From assembly GCA_022376925.1 (NCBI GenBank), contig JAIOJX010000031.1, forward strand, positions 141,564,854-141,628,853: 64,000 nucleotides of DNA, written 5' to 3'. Below, piece after piece: positions 1-11,523 of this stretch (its first letter is position 1; every line of letters begins with the position of its first letter). Origin of the DNA: Tragulus kanchil (taxonomy: Eukaryota > Chordata > Mammalia > Artiodactyla > Tragulidae). The notes beneath the pieces were generated by a model. It had not been told where the DNA came from, did no database searches, and saw nothing but the letters and a program-made list of their open reading frames with translations. The position numbers and the translations under genes are program-made.

Positions 1-2170
1 ATTTATTTCAACAATAGCTTCAAATCTTTTTAAACATCATAAGAACACGGCTCATTAAGCCCACAACAGCCTTGAAATTGTGTTATAAAACCGCAAAACA
101 GAAATCAATACATTTGCTAGAAAGGAGGTAATGAAATATATTGAGTTGCCCGAGAAGTGGTTTGTATGAATCATAATATTATTATGTGCGCATCAATTCC
201 ATTTCCAATACTTAAAGTTAACCAGCTAGCGAAGAGTGCTCTGAACCCTCGCTCAACAAGCACTCCCCGGTTACTTGCCAGGCCGGCGCATCCTATAAAT
301 AACCTGGGGCGGGGGCCAGATCAATGCCGCCCACCCCGAGCTTCAGCTGCCGCAGGCCTATTGCTTCCCCGTCGGATCAATACCGGCGCACAATGGCCCG
401 GAGAGCGCCGGGGGCAGGCGGCGGGCCCACCGCTCCGAGCCGAGCCGAGCCTCCCGCCCGGAGCAACGCGGCCAGCTTCTATCCGGCCGGCTTTAGCCAG
501 CTGCTCAGCCCCTCCTGGCCAGAAACCGCCGCATCCTTCCCCAGCCTTCTGGAGAGGAGACGGAGACTTCTCTCGTGTTCTCTCCCCTGGAGTGCGTGGA
601 TCCGAGGACCCATCAACCACCCAGGAGACGAACTCCAGTTTGCTTTCTCATGACTTTGTGGTTGGAATGGGTGTTGTTTTCCTCTGCTGTCGGTGAATCA
701 AAACGGATGCCTTTTTCTTCTCCTTTGAGATATATTTTGAAAGCGTATCTGATTCTGTAATGTACAGGAAGCTACACGTTCAGAATAGATCCAGGTTTTG
801 TGGGGCCTGAAATTTACGCAGTCTGGCAGAGTGGTAACCTTACTTTTGCAGATTTCATTTAAAAAAACCCAGAGGCCCTTCCAGCCTTACAGGAGGTTTG
901 AGAGATGGGGTTCCCTGAGCTGGCCCCTCATAACTTCTGAGAGAGGAGCCTGACCCTGAGTAAAACCAGACCCCTTGAAATCACATGATCCATGCATTTC
1001 TGTTTTGAATGGAAGCGCCCTGAGGGTTCTGGCCCCACGGACCTGTCACCTAGGAGGTGGTGCGGGAGGGGGATGGGACCCATAATATTTATTTCAACAA
1101 TAGCTTCAAATCTTTTTAAACATCATAAGAACACGGCTCATTAAGCCCACAACAGCCTTGAAATTGTGTTATAAAACCGCAAAACAGAAATCAATACATT
1201 TGCTAGAAAGGAGGTAATGAAATATATTGAGTTGCCCGAGAAGTGGTTTGTATGAATCATAATATTATTATGTGCGCATCAATTCCATTTCCAATACTTA
1301 AAGTTAACCAGCTAGCGAAGAGTGCTCTGAACCCTCGCTCAACAAGCACTCCCCGGTTACTTGCCAGGCCGGCGCATCCTATAAATAACCTGGGGCGGGG
1401 GCCAGATCAATGCCGCCCACCCCGAGCTTCAGCTGCCGCAGGCCTATTGCTTCCCCGTCGGATCAACACCGGCGCACAATGGCCCGGAGAGCGCCGGGGG
1501 CAGGCGGCGGGCCCACCGCTCGAGCCGAGCCGAGCCTCCCGCCCGGAGCAACGCGGCCAGCTTCTATCCGGCCGGCTTTAGCCAGCTGCTCAGCCCCTCC
1601 TGGCCAGAAACCGCCGCATCCTTCCCCAGCCTTCTGGAGAGGAGACGGAGACTTCTCTCGTGTTCTCTCCTGGAGTGCGTGGATCCGAGGACCCATCAAC
1701 CACCCAGGAGATGAACTCCAGTTTGCTTTCTCATGACTTTGTGGTTGGAATGGGTGTTGTTTTCCTCTGCTGTCGGTGAATCAAAACGGATGCCTTTTTC
1801 TTCTCCTTTGAGATATATTTTGAAAGCGTATCTGATTCTGTAATGTACAGGAAGCTACACGTTCAGAATAGATCCAGGTTTTGTGGGGCCTGAAATTTAC
1901 GCAGTCTGGCAGAGTGGTAACCTTACTTTTGCAGATTTCATTTAAAAAAACCCAGAGGCCCCTTCCAGCCTTACAGGAGGTTTGAGAGATGGGGTTCCCT
2001 GAGCTGGCCCCTCATAACTTCTGAGAGAGGAGCCTGACCCTGAGTAAAACCAGACCCCTTGAAATCACATGATCCATGCATTTCTGTGCTGCCTCCACCC
2101 TTTGGAATGGAAGCGCCCTGAGGGTTCTGGCCCCAGAGCACCGGACCTGTCACCTAGCAGGTGATGGGTG
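1..2170. repeat. Tandem duplicate block 1 (offset 1086)
   Basis: The sequence at position 1 recurs at 1087. The window probably opens inside the first copy. Copy 1 loses several bases near its end (about 1000-1080), for instance a CTGCCTCCACCC segment kept in copy 2, before meeting the start of copy 2. Single-base differences also occur at 1468, 1521 and 1670. Confidence 0.9.
294..301 (+). promoter_or_regulatory. TATA-box-like motif followed by CpG-rich DNA (also at 1380-1387)
   Basis: A perfect TATAAATA is followed directly by GC-rich DNA with GGGGCGGGG. Upstream is AT-rich, with the near-palindrome CATAATATTATTATG. The arrangement resembles a tissue-specific promoter facing right. No convincing exon, splice site or protein follows, so the transcript, if any, is unknown. 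The second occurrence is only the duplicate. Confidence 0.3.
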
Positions 2171-3097
2171 AGTAAGGGGATCTGAAAGTGGGCTGTTCTG
2201 TGGGGCTTGCTGGTGAGCCTCGAACTCATGTCACATCCACAGGGGTCTTGCAGGTCTTGAGTTGGGCAGCCTTCTGGATCTCTCCTTGAACAGCACGTGG
2301 TTGTTCAATGACACTGTGCCTCTGGAGTCTGGATGGATCATCAAAACAAGAAGAACTGGCCACGGTCAGTAACCACAGAGAGCTGTGTGGGACTGTGGGT
2401 ACACACACAGGCGAACCCTCACACCTAAACAGATGCACACACAAAGCAGACATGTGCCCCCAGAGGATCTAAGTTTGGGGAGATAGAACAAAGAGGGCCC
2501 CAAACAGTGATTCTCAACGTGGGATGATTTTGCCCCCCCCCCCCGCCCCCGTCCCCCCCAGGGGACATTCAGCAATGTCTGGAGACCTTGTTAATGGTCA
2601 CATTCTGGATGGGGGCGGGGTTGAGACGGGGATGAAGGTCCTGGCCTTTAGAAGGTAGAAGCTGGGGACGGTGCCCAATACTCTACCAGCCCTCACAGCT
2701 GAACTCTCCAACCCCAGATGAGCGTGGTGCCCAGACTGGGAAACCCGGAGCTCATTATGCGCCGAGGGTGTCTTTGTGGGCAGAATTGACGGGGCAGCTG
2801 GCCCTGTTTTCATCACAGAGCCTTGGACATGCGCTCTTGGAGAAGGGGGTGAGCAGTGTCAGACCCCGTGCCCCTCCCTGGATGTTGTGGCTGGGTACCA
2901 GGGCTCTCTACCGCTGGATACCAGGGGACGGATAACCACGGACAGCCATCGTCCTCCCCTGCGCCGGGCCTCTGCTCTGGGGCCTCTTGAGGACTAGCCT
3001 CCTCCTGAGCACTTCCAACTTCCAACACACCAGCCAGTCCTTTGTTGGCTAAGAGCTGCCAATCCCTGCTCCTGCTTGGCCTATGAGACACCTGACT
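2171..3097. other. Intergenic DNA containing a MER20 relic
   Basis: No gene is seen. A CA-rich stretch lies around 2,400-2,450 and a hAT-type MER20 relic follows. Short open frames here have no domains. Confidence 0.6.
2505..2752 (+). mobile_element. MER20 (hAT-Charlie DNA transposon relic)
   Basis: Diagnostic MER20 segments are visible: CAGTGATTCTCAACGTGGG at the edge, then GATTTTGCCCCCC with an expanded C run, then GGGGACATTCAGCAATGTC and TGGAGACCTTG. The right half is diverged. MER20 copies are known as progesterone-responsive enhancers in placental uterus, but nothing here shows activity. Confidence 0.7.
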
Positions 3098-5420
3098 CAT
3101 AGGAAGGGCTTGAGCAAATAAACCATCCGTCTTGAAATTGGTGGCATCCCGTTGGTTTCCATAAGCCCCCTTCCATGCGCACCTCTAATACCCATCACCT
3201 CTGCGACATACACAAACCTCTCCCTCCACTAGGTACCCTGCAGCACAGGAGCCCTCTGAAGCTACTGGGTAATCACACCACACTCGACAATATAGATACA
3301 GCATTAGACCCTGAATGTGCCTGTATTTCAGAATCTGAAAGCTGAGCGACAGTAATTTGTCCAGCACTAGGCTTCCCCCCCATCCTGTTCTGATTCCTTT
3401 GTCTCTTTCTCCTTTTCTCCCCCTCCCCGAGCACCTATTGTCTCACGCTTGTCCCAGAACTGGTCCCTCCCGACCGTCTTGGCCATTCTTGGACACAGAC
3501 TTTATGCCGACCCACATTTCTGCTTCTGTTGGCCAGGAAAGATCAGCGGTCACATGAAACAGCACAAATGTGATTTTCTTTGTTTGGAGAGGGGCGTGTC
3601 ATCTCTGCGCCATAATCCCAATTACGCACAATTAGCTGACTCAGGCCAGCGCTAGCCACTCATTGACCAGGCAGATGGTCAGCCGGACTATGATTTTGTC
3701 ATTGCAGAACCTGGAAACCAGTTTAATTTATGCACAGAAAACTAGGAATCCATCTCCCATTTCTGTTTCTCAATACCTACAGATAATCCTCTGATCATGT
3801 TAAGAATCAAATCTGTTGGGTGGTTTTTAGATTTCAAAAGTATTTTTAAATGAAATTGTTTTCACTTTCAGTTTGTACCTGAGGTATAAGACCAAAAGAA
3901 AAATAACACAGAACAAAATTTTCCACAGCAAAGAGCTCAGAGATGCCTAAGAAAAATTAACCCTGATAATGAACGTTTAAAACTTCAGAGGAAATTTAGG
4001 GAAAACAAAAAACATCGCCCAGTTCTGAACATATTAGACTAATTCAAACAAAATGATTCAATCATCCCTTGAGTCAGAACTTGCCATACTTTAGTCATGG
4101 TTTATTGAACCAATATTGAGAAAGAAGATCAAAATGATTTCTTTCCCTGTAAATTTTTGGGGTTTTGTTTATAAACACAGAGATTCCGTCATAAAATATA
4201 TGTTTCTTTTTTAAACCAAATTCCTCTAAAATGTCAAGCAATTTATTCTTGTTCACTACATAGGAAGGGCTTGACTAACCATCCGTCTTGAAATTGGTGG
4301 CATCCCGTTGGTTTCCATAAGCCCCCTTCCATGCGCACCTCTAATACCCATCACCTCTGCGACATACACAAACCTCTCCCTCCACTAGGTACCCTGCAGC
4401 ACAGGAGCCCTCTGAAGCTACTGGGTAATCACACCACACTCGACAATATAGATACAGCATTAGACCCTGAATGTGCCTGTATTTCAGAATCTGAAAGCTG
4501 AGCGACAGTAATTTGTCCAGCACTAGGCTTCCCCCCCATCCTGTTCTGATTCCTTTGTCTCTTTCTCCTTTTCTCCCCCTCCCCGAGCACCTATTGTCTC
4601 ACGCTTGTCCCAGAACTGGTCCCTCCCGACCGTCTTGGCCATTCTTGGACACAGACTTTATGCCGACCCACATTTCTGCTTCTGTTGGCCAGGAAAGATC
4701 AGCGGTCACATGAAACAGCACAAATGTGATTTTCTTTGTTTGGAGAGGGGCGTGTCATCTCTGCGCCATAATCCCAATTACGCACAATTAGCTGACTCAG
4801 GCCAGCGCTAGCCACTCATTGACCAGGCAGATGGTCAGCCGGACTATGATTTTGTCATTGCAGAACCTGGAAACCAGTTTAATTTATGCACAGAAAACTA
4901 GGAATCCATCTCCCATTTCTGTTTCTCAATACCTACAGATAATCCTCTGATCATGTTAAGAATCAAATCTGTTGGGTGGTTTTTAGATTTCAAAAAGTAT
5001 TTTTTTTAAATGAAATTGTTTTCACTTTCAGTTTGTACCTGAGGTATAAGACCAAAAGAAAAATAACACAGAACAAAATTTTCCACAGCAAAGAGCTCAG
5101 AGATGCCTAAGAAAAATTAACCCTGATAATGAACGTTTAAAACTTCAGAGGAAATTTAGGGAAAACAAAAAACATCGCCCAGTTCTGAACATATTAGACT
5201 AATTCAAACAAAATGATTCAATCATCCCTTGAGTCAGAACTTGCCATACTTTAGTCATGGTTTATTGAACCAATATTGAGAAAGAAGATCAAAATGATTT
5301 CTTTCCCTGTAAATTTTTGGGGTTTTGTTTATAAACACAGAGATTCCGTCATAAAATATATGTTTCTTTTTTAAACCAAATTCCTCTAAAATGTCAAGCA
5401 ATTTATTCTTGTTCACTACA
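3098..5420. repeat. Tandem duplicate block 2 (offset 1156-1161)
   Basis: Copy 1 is 3098-4260 and copy 2 is 4259-5420, exactly head to tail. Copy 2 starts with a small deletion beside the junction (GAGCAAATAAACC becomes GACTAACC). A T run differs in length near 3,840 and 4,995. Confidence 0.93.
3590..3740. promoter_or_regulatory. Candidate conserved noncoding element (duplicate at 4746-4896)
   Basis: This is repeat-free DNA dense in transcription-factor-like motifs: CAATTACG, ACAATTAGC, an AP-1/MAF-type GCTGACTCAGG and AGTTTAATTTATGC. It looks unlike the neighbouring neutral DNA. Conservation is inferred from motif density only. Confidence 0.35.
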
Positions 5421-6651
5421 TGTATGATTTATAGGATGTCCATCTAGTCTGGAAACGTAGACAAATATAAATAATGTGGTCAAGAACCTCTTCAGGCTTA
5501 AAAACAACTAATATATGTATTTCCAGGCTTTATGGCTATCTTTTATTATCACGGTCATGGGGGAAGGTACAAATAAAAATCTAGTTCATGTTGCTTATGT
5601 GATGCAAATATGCACTCAGGCTGAGAGTAAATAGATCTTCCTCCAAGTAATATTATCCCATTTGCATAAATATTTTGGAGGGGAGATCAACATATACATG
5701 AATGTCATTGAAGATATCCTCGGAAAGTGAAGAATCTTTTCGAGAAGGAAGTTTTGCCAGTTTTTTAAGTCCAGGTTGACCTAGATCGGATTTCCTTAAA
5801 GGGCAAGACACATGACAATGGTGGAAGCGTGGAAGATGATGGAGATGAGGAGGGGCCTGGGCGTCCTCCGGGCTGACAGGTAGCAGGCATCTGGCTTTAC
5901 AAGCTTTACACGGTTCATGTATGGAATCCTTTTCCATCTCTGCTGCCTGAATCAGGACACATTTTCAGGTACATAAATCTCATGCAGTGAAGATTCTTGT
6001 TTTGCCTGGATCCTAGACATGAATGCAGCAAGCTATGGCAGGGAAACATAGAGAATAGAAAAATGTGCAACGCTGGGTTCTGCTTCCAGTGTTTTCAGAT
6101 AACAAGCTCTGAGTCCCTGCTTGTCTGACTTACCCTTCATAGGTCTCAGGTTCCTTTAGTGTCAGGCAAATTTATTCTAGAGCTGAAAATGCTGGAATTG
6201 CAGTATCCCCCTGATAAGGAAGCTCACTTTGTCTTCACAAAAACTCCAGCCCACAGATCCTACCATCCATAGGTGAGAGTCAAAGTGTCACCCACAGCCT
6301 GGACTGTCCTGTCCACCAGGAGGCCCAGCTACATTGATGGAAGCTACTTGGAAGGAACTGAGGGACCGATTCTGATACTCTTATTTGGAATTTAAAAGTC
6401 CATTTGAACCAGAGTGTGACAACTCAGGCTGTTGCTAGATGTAAAACCATTTTATGTTCCATTCCCATCCTAATTCTTGAGCGCAAGGCTGCTATCATTC
6501 CCGTGGGGCATCATCGTGGTCTCTGGCAGGCAGTGAGATGCTGCCAAATGCATTTCTTCAATCAAAGACAAAGCTGACTGAAATATTAAGTCAAGACTCA
6601 GCCTCTTGGCTTCTACTTAAGCCCTAATCACAATCTGGAGGCCTTCTTCAG
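5421..6651. other. Single-copy intergenic DNA with paired octamer motifs
   Basis: No gene is supported. Two perfect POU octamers in opposite orientation lie 50 bases apart: ATGCAAAT at 5602-5609 and ATTTGCAT at 5660-5667. A 94-codon minus-strand open frame (5653-5937) has no recognisable domain or splice context. Confidence 0.5.
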
Positions 6652-6860
6652 TGTGTGCTTAGATGCTCAGTCATATCCGACTCTTTGTGACCCTACGAAC
6701 TGTAGTCCACCAGGCTCCTCTGTCCATGGGATTCTCAAAGCAAGAGTACGGGATTGAGTTGCCCTGCCCTTCTCCAAGGGATCTTTCCAACGCAGGGATT
6801 GAACCCAGGTCTCCCTCTTTGGAGGCAGATTCTTTACAGTCTAAGCCACGGAAGTGTGTT
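6652..6860 (-). mobile_element. Bov-tA/BOVA2-type SINE
   Basis: The ruminant SINE reads in reverse, with the CAGTCATATCCGACTC, CCACCAGGCTCCTCTGTCC and GGATTGAACCCAGGTCTCC blocks. It is diverged, for example with CTCAAAGCAAGAG for the usual CCAGGCAAGAA. Confidence 0.9.
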
Positions 6861-7390
6861 TGTGCATATTTTGAAGTTTATTCTTTTCAGCCTGTTGTTC
6901 TTACCACCTGCATCCATTCCAGTCCAAGATTTGAATCCTGGAATCTGTTAGATAAGAACAAATCACCTTTGCCACACCCCCTGAGTTTACAGCGGTCTCG
7001 GGTGTGTATGCCTCTGTGTGTGTGCGTGCGTGCTCTCTGCCGCCACCTGAATGTTTGGATGTTTGGGTGCATTTGCATCTGCAGATGTGTGTCTCTTGCC
7101 AGTGAGGAGTGGGCCTGCCTTTCTACAGCTCTGCAGTTCTTGAGAGCACTGGTTGTATCATTTGCAGCAGCGGAATCAATATTTTAATGGAAAATTACAA
7201 AGAAGATGAGTATTTGGAAACCGAAGGTTGCCGACCAAGAGCAGAAAATAAAAAAGACTGCGCATCACCTAGCAGAGAGAGCCCTAGGAACTGATTTCGC
7301 ATCCATCTCTTTTATTCTTGTACTTATTTTATAGCTGGCATATTCTTTTCCAGCCCCTGATTGTTTATTTTAAATTATCTTCCAGTTCCC
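6861..7390. other. Single-copy intergenic DNA
   Basis: I see no gene or recognisable repeat apart from a TG-rich patch near 7,000-7,035. Confidence 0.5.
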
Positions 7391-9580
7391 AGCCTCTGTC
7401 TTCCCTCTCCTCCTCCCCAATAATACAGTCTGTGCCATGGGCAATGTAGTCAGTGAGAGCTCAGAGATGTTTCTTGTCTTCAGTTAACCCTGGGGAGAGC
7501 AGATGAGGAAAAGGGAGATGTCTTCCTCCTGAAAGATGATGTGACAGCCAGTGAAGCCCCCTGGCCCTCTCGCTGCAGGCCTGAGGCTCCGCCAAGGAAC
7601 CTCATAAAGCACGGCAGAAGGTAAGGCTGCCAGCAAGTGCAGTAAGCCGGGGGGATCTCGGTCAGAGGTCCGAATCGATCTCAAGAGGTGAATCACTGAC
7701 CTCCGCCCACGCTTGCTCACTCTACATTCTGAGTCCCTGTTAACTAAAGATCGCATTTCCATTGTTACAGTTCAGAAGGCGATTCTTGGTTCCATTGTAT
7801 TCTGTCTCTTACTCAGTGCCTCCTTGGGAAGCCTTTTTATTACATCTTTTAAATATCCGAAACACCATTTCAACTATTTCCAAGGTAAACTTCTCTTCCA
7901 TTCACCTTAAAACCCCAGAAAGAATGCAGGTGGAAGAAAAAGGTGCAGCAAACATTCCTTTGTTCTGCATGGAACGCATGGTTCCGCGCAGAGCAGAACT
8001 GAATCCTTCTTGGGGAGTTATCATAACATACTGTCTCTCTAACCATTGTCTCTGAGAAGGGCGGCTGAAGTCCCAAAGGTCGAGAGCACGTTTCTCCACA
8101 GGAGGGAAGGGCAGTGGTGTGGAAGCTTCTGCTTATGACACGGGGAATCCTGCCCACCGCATGCATTCACAGGTTGCAAAAATTGTAAAGGAGGAAAACT
8201 TTTATTCAAGAAATAGCGCAGGAAACTCCAAATATCCAAATTTAGCTAATCATTCATCCAATCCCTCTTGAGAATTTAAAAACTCTGTTTCTCTATCTGC
8301 CTGATCACTTCTCTGCCTTTGAAATAAAGTGTTTTCTATGGAGCCCGACTAGCAGCCTGGGAGTGTACATGCCAGCCCTTGTGTCTGCCTGAGAGTGCGG
8401 AGCCCACTGGAGTGGGCTGCAGCATAGTGAATTCATACTTAGAACTTAATTCAAACAGATGCAACCACTAGTTTCGCCTTCTTTTAGCCTCTGTCTTCCC
8501 TCTCCTCCTCCCCAATAATACAGTCTGTGCCATGGGCAATGTAGTCAGTGAGAGCTCAGAGATGTTTCTTGTCTTCAGTTAACCCTGGGGAGAGCAGATG
8601 AGGAAAAGGAGATGTCTTCCTCCTGAAAGATGATGTGACAGCCAGTGAAGCCCCCTGGCCCTCTCGCTGCAGGCCTGAGGCTCCGCCAAGGAACCTCATA
8701 AAGCACGGCAGAAGGTAAGGCTGCCAGCAAGTGCAGTAAGCCGGGGGGATCTCGGTCAGAGGTCCGAATCGATCTCAAGAGGTGAATCACTGACCTCCGC
8801 CCACGCTTGCTCACTCTACATTCTGAGTCCCTGTTAACTAAAGATCGCATTTCCATTGTTACAGTTCAGAAGGCGATTCTTGGTTCCATTGTATTCTGTC
8901 TCTTACTCAGTGCCTCCTTGGGAAGCCTTTTTATTACATCTTTTAAATATCCGAAACACCATTTCAACTATTTCCAAGGTAAACTTCTCTTCCATTCACC
9001 TTAAAACCCCAGAAAGAATGCAGGTGGAAGAAAAAGGTGCAGCAAACATTCCTTTGTTCTGCATGGAACGCATGGTTCCGCGCAGAGCAGAACTGAATCC
9101 TTCTTGGGGAGTTATCATAACATACTGTCTCTCTAACCATTGTCTCTGAGAAGGGCGGCTGAAGTCCCAAAGGTCGAGAGCACGTTTCTCCACAGGAGGG
9201 AAGGGCAGTGGTGTGGAAGCTTCTGCTTATGACACGGGGAATCCTGCCCACCGCATGCATTCACAGGTTGCAAAAATTGTAAAGGAGGAAAACTTTTATT
9301 CAAGAAATAGCGCAGGAAACTCCAAATATCCAAATTTAGCTAATCATTCATCCAATCCCTCTTGAGAATTTAAAAACTCTGTTTCTCTATCTGCCTGATC
9401 ACTTCTCTGCCTTTGAAATAAAGTGTTTTCTATGGAGCCCGACTAGCAGCCTGGGAGTGTACATGCCAGCCCTTGTGTCTGCCTGAGAGTGCGGAGCCCA
9501 CTGGAGTGGGCTGCAGCATAGTGAATTCATACTTAGAACTTAATTCAAACAGATGCAACCACTAGTTTCGCCTTCTTTTA
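7391..9580. repeat. Tandem duplicate block 3 (offset 1094-1095)
   Basis: Copy 1 is 7391-8486 and copy 2 is 8486-9580, abutting exactly at CTTTTAGCCTCTG. The copies differ by one G in the run near 7,512 and 8,607 and are otherwise almost identical. No gene lies inside. Confidence 0.95.
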
Positions 9581-9768
9581 TTGTCATTTGCAATTTCCTA
9601 AGAAAATCGACATTTTGGAAGTAAACTACCGGTCATTCCAGAGTCTAGTACCTGGAGTTCTCATTAGTGTAAAGCAGGATTCCAGGGCAAAGTCCTATAC
9701 TTTAATGGTAGAACGCTAATTTGAATGCTAAGTGGATGTTGAATATTAACCCTGACACTGGCCTGGAC

Positions 9769-9963
9769 AGCAGTTTCTCGACCTCAGCACTGTTGACCTT
9801 TTGGCCAGATAATTCTTTGTTGTTGGGGTTGTCCTGCTGTAGAAAGTTGAGCAGCAACCCTGACTTCCACTCTCTGGGTACCAACAGCAAACACTCATGC
9901 CCCATTGAGACAAACAAAAAAATGTCTCCTGGGGGCAAAATTGCCCCCAGTGCACAACCACGG
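9769..9963 (-). mobile_element. MER20 (hAT-Charlie DNA transposon relic)
   Basis: Reverse-orientation MER20 blocks are clear: TTTCTCGACCTCAGCACTG, AGATAATTCTTTGTTGTTGG, AAAAATGTCTCCTGGGGGC and AAAATTGCCCCCAGTGCAC. The relic is nearly full length. Confidence 0.8.
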
Positions 9964-10089
9964 CTACTCTCGTTAAGGGGAAAAGCCATGGATTAGACCT
10001 TTCTATTATACTGTAAAGAGAGAGAGCACAAATTTAAGAGTGCTTTTCTGGACAAAGGAGTAAAAACAAAGAAAGGAAGAAAAGGAAAT

Positions 10090-10450
10090 TTTATATCTCC
10101 ATCCATTTAATGGAATATTAAACAACCATTAAAACTATACTTTTAAAGATGCTTGGTAGGTGTGAAAATATGCTCACCTTACAATAGTAATAACAGTTCA
10201 GAACATGAGAGTATCTTGATTGCCATGTATGTATATTCTACAAGACACATGCATTTTTAAGTTTTAATTTTAATTAATTTATTTTTAAGACAAAAACACC
10301 TAGAGGCAAAACATCTCTAGAAACACCTTAAAATAATGAACACCATGGTTATCTGTGAGTGGTAGAATAATGCAGGGTATCTTTTATTTAAATTTTTCTA
10401 TTTTCCCAAATAGTCTGCCTTGAACATGTATTTTTACAATTTTAAAGCAG
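10090..10450 (+). mobile_element. Old L1 3'-end relic
   Basis: The text AATGGAATATTAAACAACC followed by TTATCTGTGAGTGGTAGAAT matches the 3' region of mammalian L1 elements. It is diverged and truncated, with no open frame. Confidence 0.55.
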
Positions 10451-10694
10451 ACACAGGAAAAGGACAAAGAATCTTGTGTTATACAGCATGTTCATGGTAC
10501 ATGAACAAAACGCTGCAAAGACACTGCCATCCTCTATTCCTAATTTAATTTTCCTCCACACCCTGAAGGAAGCATACCAATTCCTTTCCTACTCATCTGA
10601 TCCTTTTGCTCATTAAACCTTCCCATCTGCTTCACTCTACAGCCTTCAGTTTCTAAGGCCAAAAATCACAGCACTGTTTATTTTGTTTTACACC

Positions 10695-11150
10695 TTGCTG
10701 CTCAACCTGATATACTCATTCATTTGTTCATTCATTCATTCCATACCCCGGTACTGTGCTGAGTCATGAGGTTTCAGTAGGAACAAGGTAGGGAGAGTCT
10801 GTCCTTTCTTTCGGTAGGAAGAGAGACACTAAATCAATAAACACATATACAAACAAGATAATTCCAGATAGTAATAAGAGTTGTATGGCAATAAAATGAG
10901 ATGATGTGTCAAAGAGAATAAGGAGAAAGCACTGTTTTAGACTGGTGTGTGTGTGTTGTGGGGGGGGGGTGTTCCTGGAAGGCTTCTCGGAGGAGGTGAC
11001 ATTTGAGCTGAGCGTTAATGAACAAGAGAGAGTCATAGACAAATGGGGACAATCATGCATCCAAAGGTACAGAACAAGCCTAGAACATTCAAAGGAGAGA
11101 AGAAAGACCACTGAGGTTGGAGATTGGCAAGCATAGGGCAGGGTAGCTGG
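10695..11150 (+). mobile_element. L2 LINE 3' relic (duplicate at 11,831-12,286)
   Basis: L2 text is recognisable: TTCATTCATTCATTCC at the start, then ACTAAATCAATAAACACAT, AAGATAATTCCAGATAGTAA and GGAGGAGGTGACATTTGAGC. It contains a G homopolymer at 10,960-10,969 next to a TG run. The open frames crossing it are remnants without function. Confidence 0.8.
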
Positions 11151-11332
11151 AACCTGGGCCGGAAAGTTGGTAGACCCCTGATTCGACAGCCTTGGTCTAG
11201 CCAGGCTTAGCTCTAGATGCACAGGGAGGTAGGAGCAATGAACCCAAATCTTTGGGATCAGAGCCCTGGAACCTGTCATTTAAAGTAAGCTTTCAAGGTG
11301 ATTTTGAGCCACTGGAAAATTTGAGAACCAGT

Positions 11333-11523
11333 GACCCAGTCATGTCCACCTCTTTTTGACCCCATGGACTATAGCCCACCAGGCTCGTCTCTCCATGGGA
11401 TTTTTCCAGCAAGAACACTGGAGTGGATTGCCATTTCCTCCTCCAGGTGATCTCCCCGACCCACATCTCTGGTGTCTCTCTCATTGGAAGGCAGATTCTT
11501 TACCCCTGAGCCACCTGGGAAGC
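11333..11523 (-). mobile_element. Bov-tA-type SINE (duplicate at 12,469-12,659)
   Basis: Reverse SINE text: GACCCCATGGACTATAGCCC, CACTGGAGTGGATTGCC and CTTTACCCCTGAGCCACC. Both copies carry the same substitutions, showing that the duplication postdates the SINE insertion. Confidence 0.9.

Larger units (their letters stand above)
9581..10523. other. Intergenic DNA with MER20 and an L1 relic
   Basis: No gene is seen. The stretch holds the two old repeats listed separately, plus AT-rich DNA. Confidence 0.55.

Noticed and set aside
5653..5937. 94-codon minus-strand frame with KARCLLPVSPEDAQ
   Set aside because: No family, no splice sites, no promoter and no second supporting exon; length is within chance expectation.
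10764..11279. 171-codon minus-strand frame, present twice
   Set aside because: It lies antisense to an L2 relic, and its second occurrence is only the assembly duplicate.
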